A stretch of 64,000 nt of DNA from positions 1 to 64,000 of the forward strand of contig PAPM01000037.1 of the NCBI GenBank assembly GCA_002708905.1, written 5' to 3'. The notes below the pieces were generated by a model, which searched no databases, had not been told where the DNA came from, and worked only from the letters and a program-made list of their open reading frames with translations. The translations under genes and the position numbers were made by a program. Below are positions 47,209 to 56,878 of this stretch, piece by piece; position 1 is the first letter of the stretch, and every line of letters begins with the position of its first letter. This stretch comes from Pseudomonadales bacterium (lineage in GTDB: Bacteria; Pseudomonadota; Gammaproteobacteria; Pseudomonadales; Ketobacteraceae).

Positions 47209-50200
47209 ATGATGCAGTATTCGACTTCCAAACTCCTTGCCGGCTGGGCTATGGCCGGACTGTTCGCCCTGACCGGTTGCGGCGGCGGCAGTGGTGACCC
47301 CTATGTTCCCCCCGCTCTTGCCGACGGCGTTATCTTTACCTACCCCATTGACGGCCAGACCGATGTGCATCTGGGCACGCGGTTTTATGTGACGTTCAGT
47401 AAGAATGCCAGTCAGTCTGCGGTGGACGCCGCCTGCAGCGTGGATGGCCTGGGCAATGTGAGCGGTAACTTCTGCCTGATCGGGCCGGGTAATTCGGTGG
47501 TGTCCATCGCGCCCAGTGTCAGTGGCAGGGTGGTGCAGTTCGAAACCGACCAGCTGCAGCAGGGCACCCGCTACGAGTTGTATGTGACGGGGGCGGTTAT
47601 TGGCGGGGGCAGTACCAACCTGTCCTCCAGCGAGCCTCTGGTTACCTTCCTCACCAGCCAGACGGACCCGGTGATCAATGTGGCCCCGACGGTGACGGCC
47701 ATCAATGGCGAAGACCCGGATGTTTATTCGGCGGTGCTGCCCTCCCCGCCAACACCCCGTTATCCGATGATGGACTTCTCCACTATCCGGGTGGAATTCA
47801 GTGAACCCCTGGATGAGAAAACCGTGCGCATTGATTCCACGGATGTAGCCAACAGTCCGTTTGCCTTCGTCAGTGTGGACGGAGTTACCGAGACGCTGGT
47901 GCCCGGCTCCCTGATGGTGCGAAAACAGCATATCAGCTTTGATCCGGATGAGGATCTGACGCCAGGTGCCACCTATCGTCTGCGCCTGAATGCGGGTATT
48001 ACGGATTTGAACGGTGAGAGTGTCAATCCGGTGGAGTATGAACTGGTGCCGGTGGACTCCAACAGTTGTGGTTGTGTGATCACCCAGCGTTTCAATACCA
48101 CCGCCGCCTTCGGCGAAGCCGGGTTTCCCCAGACTTCCCGCATCACCGGGCGGCCGTTGAACGCCATTGATCTGTATTCCCCGTTGATCGGCAGCAACGA
48201 TATCAACCTGCGGGATACCACCCTGGAGGCGCGTCTGGCGGACCCCAGTGCGTTCGGTGGCCTGATTCCCTTCGTGATTCGCAAGGGCGCATACCTGGAT
48301 ATCACCGGGCTGGACCTGGCGCTGGGTGGTGAGGTGCCGGCCAACCTGCAGACCGGTGACATCACGGCCAGCTTCATTACCGACGTCACCGGCTACATGG
48401 ATCGCAATCCCTACCGGCCCTACAGCACCCAGGTTGATGATGATAAGTCACCGGTCTTTGTGTACCTCATTTTCGACCTGGCACTGACCAGTTCCGATCC
48501 CAATGGCAATGCGGTGCTGAACCAGACCATTCCCCACATCCAGGCCACCGGTACCGCGCGCATCAGCGATGGCACGCTTTATATCGAGAGTGTGCGGACC
48601 CTGGAGATGGATTTGTTGGGCCTGGATCGGGCGCCGGCCCACATGGTGTTGGGAATCCAGTCGGACCTGGTGTCGCTACCCGCTGAAGACACTACCCCTC
48701 CTACCATTACTGCCAGTTATCCCGCAGCCAATAGTACCGATTTTCCCGTTCGGGATGAGCTGTCGCTGATCTTTAATGAGCCCATCAATAACCGGGGGGT
48801 GGAACCCCAGGATGAGATTGTGCTGACCAATGTAACCGACGGCGGCCAGGTGGCGTTCCAGCTGGCCTGGGACGGCAGTACGGTGCTGCTGGAACCCAAT
48901 GTCCCCCTGCTCAAAGGCAAGCAGTACCAGATCACCCTGGGCGCCTTGCAGGATCTGGCGGGTAACACCCTGTCTCTGGATGCGGCAGATGCTACCGGTG
49001 GCAGCGGTGTCATTACCTTCACTACTGAAAATCCTGTGGCGACTACGGTGGGCCCGCTGGTGACCAGCCTATATAACGGTGCGGCCTGTAATCTCACCGG
49101 CGCTGATGCCAATTTCGCCGGACGTTGCGTGGGAGGTGCGGGCACCGATGAGCGCTATCTGCCTTTCACCATACCCACCGATGGCCGCATCGAAGTGTTT
49201 TTCAATCAGCCCATGAATCAGTCCACCTTAACCCTGGGCAGCAGCTGCGGCAGCGGCGCGATCCGCATTGAGGAATTGAGTGGTGGTAGCTGTGTTGGGG
49301 TAGTGGATGGGTCGTTGATTACCGATACCCGCAGCATCAAGTTCACCCCCACCAATGGCTGGACCGAAGGTACCCAATACCGGGTGACCCTGGTCCCGGG
49401 CGGCAATACCAGTTGCGGTGCGGGAGAAATCTGCAGCGACAACGGGATTCCCCTCAATCCGGATCCGCTTAATGGCGCGCAGGCCGGTGATGCCGGGGGT
49501 GGCAACATCGTCAACACCTTCACCGCCGTGGCGGCCAACAATGATGTTTACCTGCCGTTACGACTTGAACCCTTTGCCGACCAGAACGGGAACGGCTTTG
49601 TGGACGGCAGTGAAACCGGGCGCAGCGAGAACAGTGCCGGCGTGGTGATCGTGCCGTTGGATTCAGATGGTCTGAGTAACGGCATTATCACCCGGGCGGA
49701 ATTTCTGGATGCCCCCGGAGGCAGTGTCATCCCCCAGGCCAACATATACTTCAGTGGGGCATTGCCGGTCACTGTGGGTGAGCCTGAGCCCATCACGATT
49801 GATCCCGGCCCCTGGGGAATGACCCTGGCGGGAACCAGCCAGATTCCGGTGCAGGTGCATCCCGGCATTCTTTACGGTACCTCCATCACAATGGATTCTT
49901 CCGCTCGAGTGCTGGGCATCACCATTCCCATCGCCGATGTGGAAACCGGACTAAGCATTCTGCGTTTGCGGGAAAGCGGCGGCGAACCCGTGATCGGTTA
50001 TATCGTGGAGGAAGAGGGTGTGGACCAGCCCCAATTCATCGCCCAGTTGGACCTGTATATGGATGCCCCGGACATGCAGATCGAGGTGGATATTCCCTTG
50101 CTGGGCGGTTTGATTGCCGTTAACCACAACCTGCACAGCCTGCCGTTGACGGCGATTGTAAAAGGTCCGGTCACCTTCCTGGATGACGGCAGGATTCTGA

Positions 50201-50340
50201 TCGAACAACTGAATCTGGAGGACATTGAGCTGGTCATTAATGTTTCCTCTATCGCGGGTAACGGTGCCATCAAGATGGCCATCGGGGCCAATGCCATGCA
50301 ACTGCGCTTGATCGGCAACCCACTCAAAGGCCGCAAATAG
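47209..50340 (+). CDS. Large Ig-like-domain surface lipoprotein
   Basis: This lipoprotein of about 1043 residues has lipobox LTGC followed by GGGSGDPY. Several bacterial Ig-like (Big_5/SbsA type) repeats follow, each with a turn such as FTYPIDGQTDVHLGTRFYVTFSK, FSTIRVEFSEPLDEKTV and ASYPAANSTDFPVRDELSLIFNEP. These alternate with strands typical of surface or adhesin proteins. The C-terminal 250 residues differ. An ATG at 47188 is in frame, but the ATG at 47209 has the better ribosome spacing. The porin gene starts nine bases after the stop, so they form one operon. Confidence 0.75.
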   Translation: MMQYSTSKLLAGWAMAGLFALTGCGGGSGDPYVPPALADGVIFTYPIDGQTDVHLGTRFYVTFSKNASQSAVDAACSVDGLGNVSGNFCLIGPGNSVVSIAPSVSGRVVQFETDQLQQGTRYELYVTGAVIGGGSTNLSSSEPLVTFLTSQTDPVINVAPTVTAINGEDPDVYSAVLPSPPTPRYPMMDFSTIRVEFSEPLDEKTVRIDSTDVANSPFAFVSVDGVTETLVPGSLMVRKQHISFDPDEDLTPGATYRLRLNAGITDLNGESVNPVEYELVPVDSNSCGCVITQRFNTTAAFGEAGFPQTSRITGRPLNAIDLYSPLIGSNDINLRDTTLEARLADPSAFGGLIPFVIRKGAYLDITGLDLALGGEVPANLQTGDITASFITDVTGYMDRNPYRPYSTQVDDDKSPVFVYLIFDLALTSSDPNGNAVLNQTIPHIQATGTARISDGTLYIESVRTLEMDLLGLDRAPAHMVLGIQSDLVSLPAEDTTPPTITASYPAANSTDFPVRDELSLIFNEPINNRGVEPQDEIVLTNVTDGGQVAFQLAWDGSTVLLEPNVPLLKGKQYQITLGALQDLAGNTLSLDAADATGGSGVITFTTENPVATTVGPLVTSLYNGAACNLTGADANFAGRCVGGAGTDERYLPFTIPTDGRIEVFFNQPMNQSTLTLGSSCGSGAIRIEELSGGSCVGVVDGSLITDTRSIKFTPTNGWTEGTQYRVTLVPGGNTSCGAGEICSDNGIPLNPDPLNGAQAGDAGGGNIVNTFTAVAANNDVYLPLRLEPFADQNGNGFVDGSETGRSENSAGVVIVPLDSDGLSNGIITRAEFLDAPGGSVIPQANIYFSGALPVTVGEPEPITIDPGPWGMTLAGTSQIPVQVHPGILYGTSITMDSSARVLGITIPIADVETGLSILRLRESGGEPVIGYIVEEEGVDQPQFIAQLDLYMDAPDMQIEVDIPLLGGLIAVNHNLHSLPLTAIVKGPVTFLDDGRILIEQLNLEDIELVINVSSIAGNGAIKMAIGANAMQLRLIGNPLKGRK

Positions 50341-50349
50341 GAGGCGAGC

Positions 50350-51225
50350 ATGAATAAATTAATGTCATCCGCCTTACTGGCGGCCATTATTTCAAGCCCG
50401 GTGCTGGCTGAAGTGGAACAAGAGGCTGACAACGGCAATTATTGGGACCGCTTCAAAACCAATACCCTGGGTATGGAAAAGGGCGCCAAGCCATTTTACT
50501 TCCGGGCCGGGTATACCTCATTGCAACCGGATTCCTCCAGTGATGAAGTGAGCCTGGATGTGCCCTCGGATTCACCCACCACCCTGGCTATCAGCAGCGG
50601 CCCCATTGCAGGGTCCGGTGCCAAGGTGAATCCGGTCAGTTTCCCTTCGGCCATTGTGGGTTACCGCTTGCCCTGGGATCAGGGCCAGTGGTCTTTAGAA
50701 ACCATCCTGGCGTTGCCGTTCACGGTGGAATTCGAAGCCGAAGGCACCCTCAAGGACGAATCCATTGCGCCCTATGCCCTGGGTAACATTCCCACCGGGG
50801 TGGCACCACTGGGGGCTGAGTTTGGTGAGAGCAAAGTATTGCCGCCGGTGGTCACCATGGTCTACCGCTTCATGATGGACAAACCCCTGCGCCCCTATGT
50901 GGGTGGGGGCATGTCCTACATGATCACCTACGATTCCGAAGTCACCAACCCGGTGCTGACCGCCGTGGGTGAGCCGGAGTTGGAAATCGATGACGTATTC
51001 GGTTTTGTGGTGCAGGGCGGCGTGGAATACAACTTTTACCAGGGCTGGTGGGTGAACTTTGATGTGAAGTTTATCGGTGGCCTGGAAGCGGAGGCCAAGG
51101 TCAAAGGCATCTGGGTGGAAACCCCGGCCTTGCCCACCTACAGTCCGGCGGAAGTGGGGGATGCAACGGTCAATGTGACAGTGGACCCCTGGGTGTATCA
51201 CATCGGCGTGGGCTTCGACTTCTAG
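50350..51225 (+). CDS. OmpW-type outer-membrane beta-barrel protein
   Basis: This 291-residue protein has a signal peptide (MNKLMSSALLAAIISSPVLA). The mature protein is rich in aromatic strands with the OmpW pattern: FYFRAGYTSLQPDSS near the start, GQWSLETILALPFTVEFEAEG in the middle, and a C-terminal YHIGVGFDF ending in phenylalanine, the barrel signal. OmpW barrels have eight strands and pass small hydrophobic molecules. It forms an operon with the Ig-like lipoprotein, which may be its surface partner. Confidence 0.8.
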   Translation: MNKLMSSALLAAIISSPVLAEVEQEADNGNYWDRFKTNTLGMEKGAKPFYFRAGYTSLQPDSSSDEVSLDVPSDSPTTLAISSGPIAGSGAKVNPVSFPSAIVGYRLPWDQGQWSLETILALPFTVEFEAEGTLKDESIAPYALGNIPTGVAPLGAEFGESKVLPPVVTMVYRFMMDKPLRPYVGGGMSYMITYDSEVTNPVLTAVGEPELEIDDVFGFVVQGGVEYNFYQGWWVNFDVKFIGGLEAEAKVKGIWVETPALPTYSPAEVGDATVNVTVDPWVYHIGVGFDF

Positions 51226-51343
51226 ACTTCAGCGGAGCCTGGCAGCAACCTGTCACGACTCCGCATCATAAATCGGTATAATGGGCACAGTTTCTATTCG
51301 ACTCTGATGCATGCCATCCCAGCAATACAAGGAAGCTGTGCCC

Positions 51344-54300
51344 GTGACCACCTTGACTGCCCGTCTCAAGCAACTCAGCTGGAAGCAGTGGACGCTCGTC
51401 GCCCTGGTTCTGATTTACCTGCTCTACATTGCGCTTTCCTACCTCTATTTACCAGGCAAACTCAAGCAGGTGGTGGAGACCGATGTGTCCGAACTGGTGG
51501 GGCGGGACATTACTGTGGAACGCTTTGAGTACAACCCTTTCGATCTATCCCTGCGGGTGTTTGGCTTGAATGTGCCGGACAAGCCCGATGCACCCTTGCT
51601 GGCCTGGGAACAATTCTATGTGAACTTTACACCCTGGGGTTCCCTGTTTGGCTGGGAACTCAAACTGGAAGCGCTGCAACTGGATAAGCCGGTGGTGAAC
51701 ATCGATAAGAACGGTGACCAGTTTAATTTCAGCGATATCCTGGCGCGGTTTGCGAGCGAAGAGACAGAGACGGCGGCAGAAGCAGAGAAAAGCTCAAACG
51801 CCATGGCGCTGGAAATCACCCGCACGGCGATCAATGACGGCATTTTCAGCTTTACCGATTTCAGCGGTAGCCAACCGGCGCAGAGTACGATGGATGACGT
51901 CACCATTGAACTGTTTGATCTGTATCTTGCCACCGGCGATGAACACTTGAATCCCTTCAATATCACAGCAGCGATTCCCGGCGGTGGTGCTTTGAAGATG
52001 GCAGGTCAGTACCGGATAGATCCTCTCTATGTGGAAACCAAGCTGGATGCCAACGGTGTGGAGCTGAAGGAATTCAGCGATTTCGTCACCAATGTGATTC
52101 CCATCAAGGTGACGGATGGCAAGCTGGCACTGAACGGTGAATTGTTGGTGGAACAGCAGGCTGAAGATGTGGCCATCAATGCCAAGCTGCAGCAAGTGGC
52201 GGTTACGTCTCTGGCGTTGGATGACGCTGTGCTTGATCCACCCATGGCCAGGGTTCAGGCCATTACCCTCAGTGGTGTGGAATTTGATTTGCTGAAGCAA
52301 AGTATTGCGGTTGACAGTTTGCACATTGATGCACCGGTAGCCCACCAATGGCTCGATGAAAACGGCAAACCGCGTTTCGAGCATCTGCTGGTGCAGGAAG
52401 TGGTGGATGAAAATATTCAGCAGCAACAGGCACAGGTCGCTCCGCCGGAGGAAGAAAGCACGCCCTGGGGCGTAGTGGTGAAAAAAGTGGAACTGGCCGA
52501 CGGCGCGTTCTATTTTTCTGACAGGAATCCGGCTATTTCCAAGGGGCACAGTGTGACGGCATTGACGGTGAACCTTGAAAACATGACCTTGAAGGAAGGG
52601 GAAGCTGTGCCGGTCTCTGTCAGTGCCAAGCTGGATGATCTGGGTGATCTGAAAGTGGATGGCAGCATGACCCTGGTGCCGTTCAAAATGCAAATGAACT
52701 ACGCGCTGGCGAATTTGCCGTTGCCTTCGTTTTCCGAATATGTGGAGTTGGGCTCCTACCTGCGCATTGAAAAAGGTGCATTGCAACTGGATGGCAATAT
52801 CAGCCTGGATACGGCAGGCGAAGTCCCTATCACCTCGCAATTAGCATTAACGGTGGACGAGTTCCAGGCGGAGGATACCCGTACCGGCAAGCCAGTGGTG
52901 CAGTTCAAGCAAATGCAGTTGCTGGATATGAATCTGGATACCCAGGCGCAGAATGTCCAGGTGGGCGGACTGGTACTGACCGAACCGAATATGCTGGTGG
53001 CCATCAGTAAGGATAAAGAAGTGAATTGGGCGACGATTGCCAAGCCGCTTCCGGCAACGGAGCCTGATGCTGAATCCGATGCTGGAGGTGAGCTTGAAGA
53101 AGCAGAAACGTCTACTGAAGCACCTGAAGCCAAACCCTGGCAGTACCGCATTGCTAAAGTGGAAATCAAAAACGGGTTGACCCGGTTCGAAGACCGCAGT
53201 GTGTCACCGGCCTTTAAAACCGGACTCTACAACATGGAATTTACGCTGGATGAAGTAGCCAGCAATAACACCAAACCGATTCCGTTTTCCCTCACCAGTA
53301 AAATTGATCGCTATGCGCCGTTCAATGTAAAAGGATCGCTCGATCCCATCGATCAGCAACCAGGATTCGAATTCAAGAGCAAACTCAGCGGTTTGGAAAT
53401 GCCTGCTTTGTCCCCATACTCGGCCCAGTTCATCGCCCACAATTTACAGAGTGGTAAATTGAGCCTGGACCTGGATTACAAACTTCACAACAGCAAATTA
53501 AAAGGCAAAAACAATGTGGTGGCGGACCAGCTTTATCTGGGCGAGAAAGTGCCCAGTGAAGACGCCGTCGATGCGCCGGTGGCCTTGGGCTTGGCCTTGT
53601 TGCGGGATGTGAGTGGCGTGATCGATTTGGATGTGGGGGTGTCCGGCGATCTGGACGATCCCGGCTTCAGCGTGTCTGGCATTATCCTGAAAGCGTTCGT
53701 GAATGTACTGGTGAAGGCGGCTACCTCACCGTTCCAGTTGTTGGGTTCCCTGGTGGGCGGTGGAGAAGATATGGGGGCCATCGATTTTGAACCCGGCATG
53801 GCGGCCCTCACCGAAGAAAACCAAACCCGTCTGCAACAATTGGTGGAAGCGTTGGCCAAGCGTCCCCAGCTGGTGGTGGTGTTCAGTGGTGCCGCGTCGG
53901 CTGCCGAGGATATTCCCATGCTGAAAAAACTGCGCATCCAGGAGCGCGTAGCGGAAGAACGCAAGATGTCTTTGGACGAGCTGCGGGAAGAAGCCGGTGA
54001 GAAAGATTGGTGGACAGTACGGGCCAACCGCAATGCCATCGAAGACATTAACGAGGAGTTGCAGTTGCCAGATGATTCGGCACGGGAAGAAGCGCTTCAG
54101 GTCCAGAACCCGGATTTGAAAGGCGATGCATTAGCAGCAGCGGTTTATCAGGCCATGTATGAGGAGGTCGCGGATAAACAAAATATTACTGACACGGATT
54201 TACTGGCGTTGGCGGACCGTCGCGCACTGGCCATCAAACAACACCTGGTGGATGTGCTGCAGCTTGAGCATGAGCGGGTATCGGTGGCGAAAACCCGTAA

Positions 54301-54349
54301 AGCCGATTTGGGTGCCCGGGTGGTGAACCTGGAACTGGATGCGCGATGA
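51344..54349 (+). CDS. DUF748 (AsmA-like) envelope protein
   Basis: This protein of about 1001 residues has an N-terminal membrane anchor (TLVALVLIYLLYIALSYLYLPG), then DUF748 repeats: DVSELVGRDITVERFEYNPFDLSLRVFGL is the typical start and ITRTAINDGIFSFTDFSG a second. The long beta-rich middle is AsmA-like. The C-terminus (LQQLVEALAKRPQLVVVFSGAAS, DLLALADRRALAIKQHLV) resembles an OmpA-type domain. AsmA-like proteins move lipids or assist outer-membrane assembly. The GTG at 51344 has AAGGAAG eight bases upstream; an ATG at 51311 is less favoured. It overlaps the hydrolase start. Confidence 0.85.
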   Translation: MTTLTARLKQLSWKQWTLVALVLIYLLYIALSYLYLPGKLKQVVETDVSELVGRDITVERFEYNPFDLSLRVFGLNVPDKPDAPLLAWEQFYVNFTPWGSLFGWELKLEALQLDKPVVNIDKNGDQFNFSDILARFASEETETAAEAEKSSNAMALEITRTAINDGIFSFTDFSGSQPAQSTMDDVTIELFDLYLATGDEHLNPFNITAAIPGGGALKMAGQYRIDPLYVETKLDANGVELKEFSDFVTNVIPIKVTDGKLALNGELLVEQQAEDVAINAKLQQVAVTSLALDDAVLDPPMARVQAITLSGVEFDLLKQSIAVDSLHIDAPVAHQWLDENGKPRFEHLLVQEVVDENIQQQQAQVAPPEEESTPWGVVVKKVELADGAFYFSDRNPAISKGHSVTALTVNLENMTLKEGEAVPVSVSAKLDDLGDLKVDGSMTLVPFKMQMNYALANLPLPSFSEYVELGSYLRIEKGALQLDGNISLDTAGEVPITSQLALTVDEFQAEDTRTGKPVVQFKQMQLLDMNLDTQAQNVQVGGLVLTEPNMLVAISKDKEVNWATIAKPLPATEPDAESDAGGELEEAETSTEAPEAKPWQYRIAKVEIKNGLTRFEDRSVSPAFKTGLYNMEFTLDEVASNNTKPIPFSLTSKIDRYAPFNVKGSLDPIDQQPGFEFKSKLSGLEMPALSPYSAQFIAHNLQSGKLSLDLDYKLHNSKLKGKNNVVADQLYLGEKVPSEDAVDAPVALGLALLRDVSGVIDLDVGVSGDLDDPGFSVSGIILKAFVNVLVKAATSPFQLLGSLVGGGEDMGAIDFEPGMAALTEENQTRLQQLVEALAKRPQLVVVFSGAASAAEDIPMLKKLRIQERVAEERKMSLDELREEAGEKDWWTVRANRNAIEDINEELQLPDDSAREEALQVQNPDLKGDALAAAVYQAMYEEVADKQNITDTDLLALADRRALAIKQHLVDVLQLEHERVSVAKTRKADLGARVVNLELDAR

Positions 54350-55146
54350 CGGGTAGTGTCAACGCCGGGTTTCAAGGCGAGGTTATGGGCGATTGGGTCC
54401 TGTTGCGGGGGCTGGTGCGTCAGCAAAAGCACTGGGAGCAATTTCCACAGCGTTTTGCCGAAGCTTTTCCGGAAGCGCGTGTTCACACACTGGATTTGCC
54501 CGGTAATGGTCTGTTGTGTGATCGCCCGAGTCCGTTAACCGTGCGCGAGATGATGGAATCCGCGCGCCAACAGTTACAGGCCAAAGGGATTGCTGGCCCG
54601 GTCAATCTGCTGGCCATTTCCTTAGGCGGCATGGTGGCCATCGAATGGATGCATCGTCACCGTCATGAAGTGGATGCCGCCGTTATCATCAATTCCTCCA
54701 TGCGGGATGCGGGCACGTTGTTTGATCGGCTGCAACCGGCCAATTACCCGGCGATTCTCAAGAATCTGCTGTTGGAGCGGGATCCCTTATCCCGGGAACA
54801 ATTGATTCTGGATATTTCCAGTAACCTTTATCCCCACAAACAAGAATTGGCCCGCAAGTGGTCCGGGTATGCGACTACCCATCCCACCCGAATCCGAAAT
54901 GCGTTGCGTCAGTTGTTGGCAGCAGCCCGTTACTCGGCGCCCAAACGGCGGCCCCATGATCGTGTGCTGGTATTGAACAGTGCCCATGACCGGTTGGTGA
55001 ACCCGGTATGCTCCGAGCGGATGGCGCAGCGTTGGAATTGGCCCCTGCGCACGCATCCCAGGGCCGGGCATGACCTGCCCCTGGATGATGGGCTCTGGAT
55101 ACTTGAGCAAATCAAGCAGTGGCAGCAGGAGCAGACGGCTTCATGA
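54346..55146 (+). CDS. Alpha/beta-hydrolase
   Basis: This 266-residue cytoplasmic hydrolase has nucleophile elbow AISLGG, oxyanion loop region LLRGLVRQQKHW, the catalytic acid in VLNSAHDRLVNP, and the histidine in RAGHDLPLDD. The size and order match carboxylesterase-type members such as BioH. It overlaps the DUF748 stop (ATGA) and the UbiA-type gene start, so the three form an operon. The substrate is unknown. Confidence 0.82.
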   Translation: MTGSVNAGFQGEVMGDWVLLRGLVRQQKHWEQFPQRFAEAFPEARVHTLDLPGNGLLCDRPSPLTVREMMESARQQLQAKGIAGPVNLLAISLGGMVAIEWMHRHRHEVDAAVIINSSMRDAGTLFDRLQPANYPAILKNLLLERDPLSREQLILDISSNLYPHKQELARKWSGYATTHPTRIRNALRQLLAAARYSAPKRRPHDRVLVLNSAHDRLVNPVCSERMAQRWNWPLRTHPRAGHDLPLDDGLWILEQIKQWQQEQTAS

Positions 55147-56036
55147 GCATGAGTACGATAGTACGTTCGTCGAGAGTGCCGTTTCTGATCCTGACGCCGG
55201 TTTGCATTCTGTTGGGTGCCGCGCTAGTGGCAGCGCAAGGGGGCAGCATCAATGGCCTGTATTTGGTGCTGGCGTTAATTGGTGGTCTGCTGGCTCACAT
55301 CAGCGTGAATACCTTGAATGAATATCAGGACTTCGAGAGCGGACTTGATTTAAATACGCAGCGCACCCCCTTTAGTGGTGGCAGTGGTGCTTTGCCGGAG
55401 CATCCTGAACACAAACAACCGGTACTCTATGCAGCTTGGATCAGTCTGCTGTTAACTATTGGAATTGGTTTGTATTTTGTCTGGTTGTACGGTGTCGCCA
55501 TTCTGCCCCTGGGGGTAGTGGGCGTACTGATCATTTTACTCTACACCCGCTGGATCAATCGGCGGCCCTGGTTGTGCCTGCTAGCGCCGGGTCTGGGGTT
55601 CGGACTGTTAATGGTGATGGGTACGCAGTTTGTGCTCACCGGTGAATATTGGGCATCCGCTTTTTGGCTGGGTTTGATTCCGTTTCTGCTGGTTAACAAT
55701 CTGCTGCTGTTAAACCAGTATCCGGATGTGGAGGCGGATGCGGCCATTGGTCGATATCACTTTCCTATTGCCTATGGCGTGACCGCCAGTAACCTGGCCT
55801 ATGGAGCGAACTGGCTTTTGAGCGTGAGTCTGGTGGTGTTGTATGTGGCAGTGGGTTGGATCCCCTTTTGGGGTTTGCTGGCGCTGTTGCCATTAGGCAT
55901 GGGGGCTTTGGTGTGGCGTGGTATCAGGACTCATGGTTTTGCCATCGGCGCTCACCCTGGCTTTATGGCCATGAATGTGATGATGACGCTATTTACACCA
56001 TTACTGATCGGGATCGTTCTGTTCTGGTTCCGTTGA
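55143..56036 (+). CDS. UbiA-family prenyltransferase
   Basis: This 297-residue membrane protein has about nine helices and both aspartate-rich motifs of the UbiA superfamily: NEYQDFESGLD after helix 2 and NQYPDVEADAAIG after helix 6. The fold transfers a prenyl group to an aromatic acceptor, as in MenA or UbiA. The ATG at 55143 overlaps the hydrolase stop (ATGA) behind AGGAG; an in-frame GTG at 55119 is less likely. No other quinone-pathway gene is adjacent. Confidence 0.85.
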   Translation: MSMSTIVRSSRVPFLILTPVCILLGAALVAAQGGSINGLYLVLALIGGLLAHISVNTLNEYQDFESGLDLNTQRTPFSGGSGALPEHPEHKQPVLYAAWISLLLTIGIGLYFVWLYGVAILPLGVVGVLIILLYTRWINRRPWLCLLAPGLGFGLLMVMGTQFVLTGEYWASAFWLGLIPFLLVNNLLLLNQYPDVEADAAIGRYHFPIAYGVTASNLAYGANWLLSVSLVVLYVAVGWIPFWGLLALLPLGMGALVWRGIRTHGFAIGAHPGFMAMNVMMTLFTPLLIGIVLFWFR

Positions 56037-56335
56037 TTTGCTGAGTTGCGTGATTCCCGGTAACACCACAGCTTGAATTTCAATCAATAAACCCCGTGGG
56101 CTTTTGCCCTGACCATTATTACCAAAATATCTGTTCAAAATTGCTGCTCGCCTTTGTGGAAACAGGTTTGGCGAAGCGCTGATTCTTTCTATATTCTAAG
56201 ATGATCGTCAGAGCTTCAAGTTGTGATCTGCCCTACGCTGTAACCTTTGTTGTCTGAACAGGGAGAGCAACCCCGTTTCCTGCCAGTAAAGTCATTATTC
56301 ATCTTTGGAATATGTCTTGATATAGGGAATATATA

Positions 56336-56878
56336 ATGAGCATGATTGATGACATGATCGAGAATGTGCTGCGGCTTGAAGGTGGCTATGTCGATCATCC
56401 CGCTGACCGTGGTGGACCCACCAATTACGGTATTACCCAGAAGACACTGTCCCGTTATTACGGGCGTGCCGCTACCCCACAGGAAGTCCGGAGCCTCTCC
56501 AAAGAAGTGGCGGAAGAAATCTATCGCAGAAATTATTACAAAGCGCCGGGAATCGATACCCTGCCGGATCTGATCCAGCCCTTTATCTTTGATTCAGCCG
56601 TTAATCATGGTCCACGCCGGGCGATCAAGTTTTTGCAGAATGTGTGTAACGAGGCGGGCTATCGCCCTATGTTATCGGTTGATGGTGCGGTGGGCCCCAA
56701 TACCCGTCGCGCTGCGGAGTGGGCGTTGCAACACATGGGTACGGTGCTGCTGGAGGCCCTGATCGAGGAACGGCGTAATTTTTATCTGATGATTGTGGAG
56801 GCAAATCCATCCCAAAAGGTGTTTCTCAAGGGATGGATGAACCGGGTAAATGAATTCAAGGACAGGGAGATAGTGTGA
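56336..56878 (+). CDS. Phage-type lysozyme/endolysin (GH108, ZliS-like)
   Basis: This 180-residue muramidase has the catalytic EGGYVDHPADRGGPTNYGIT motif (Glu15 is the likely catalytic acid) and a C-terminal peptidoglycan-binding part with LSVDGAVGPNTRRAAEWAL. There is no signal peptide, so it needs a holin to reach the wall, and a holin gene follows directly. No phage structural, packaging or integrase gene is near, so this is an isolated lysis module or a gene-transfer-agent-type remnant. Confidence 0.9.
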   Translation: MSMIDDMIENVLRLEGGYVDHPADRGGPTNYGITQKTLSRYYGRAATPQEVRSLSKEVAEEIYRRNYYKAPGIDTLPDLIQPFIFDSAVNHGPRRAIKFLQNVCNEAGYRPMLSVDGAVGPNTRRAAEWALQHMGTVLLEALIEERRNFYLMIVEANPSQKVFLKGWMNRVNEFKDREIV

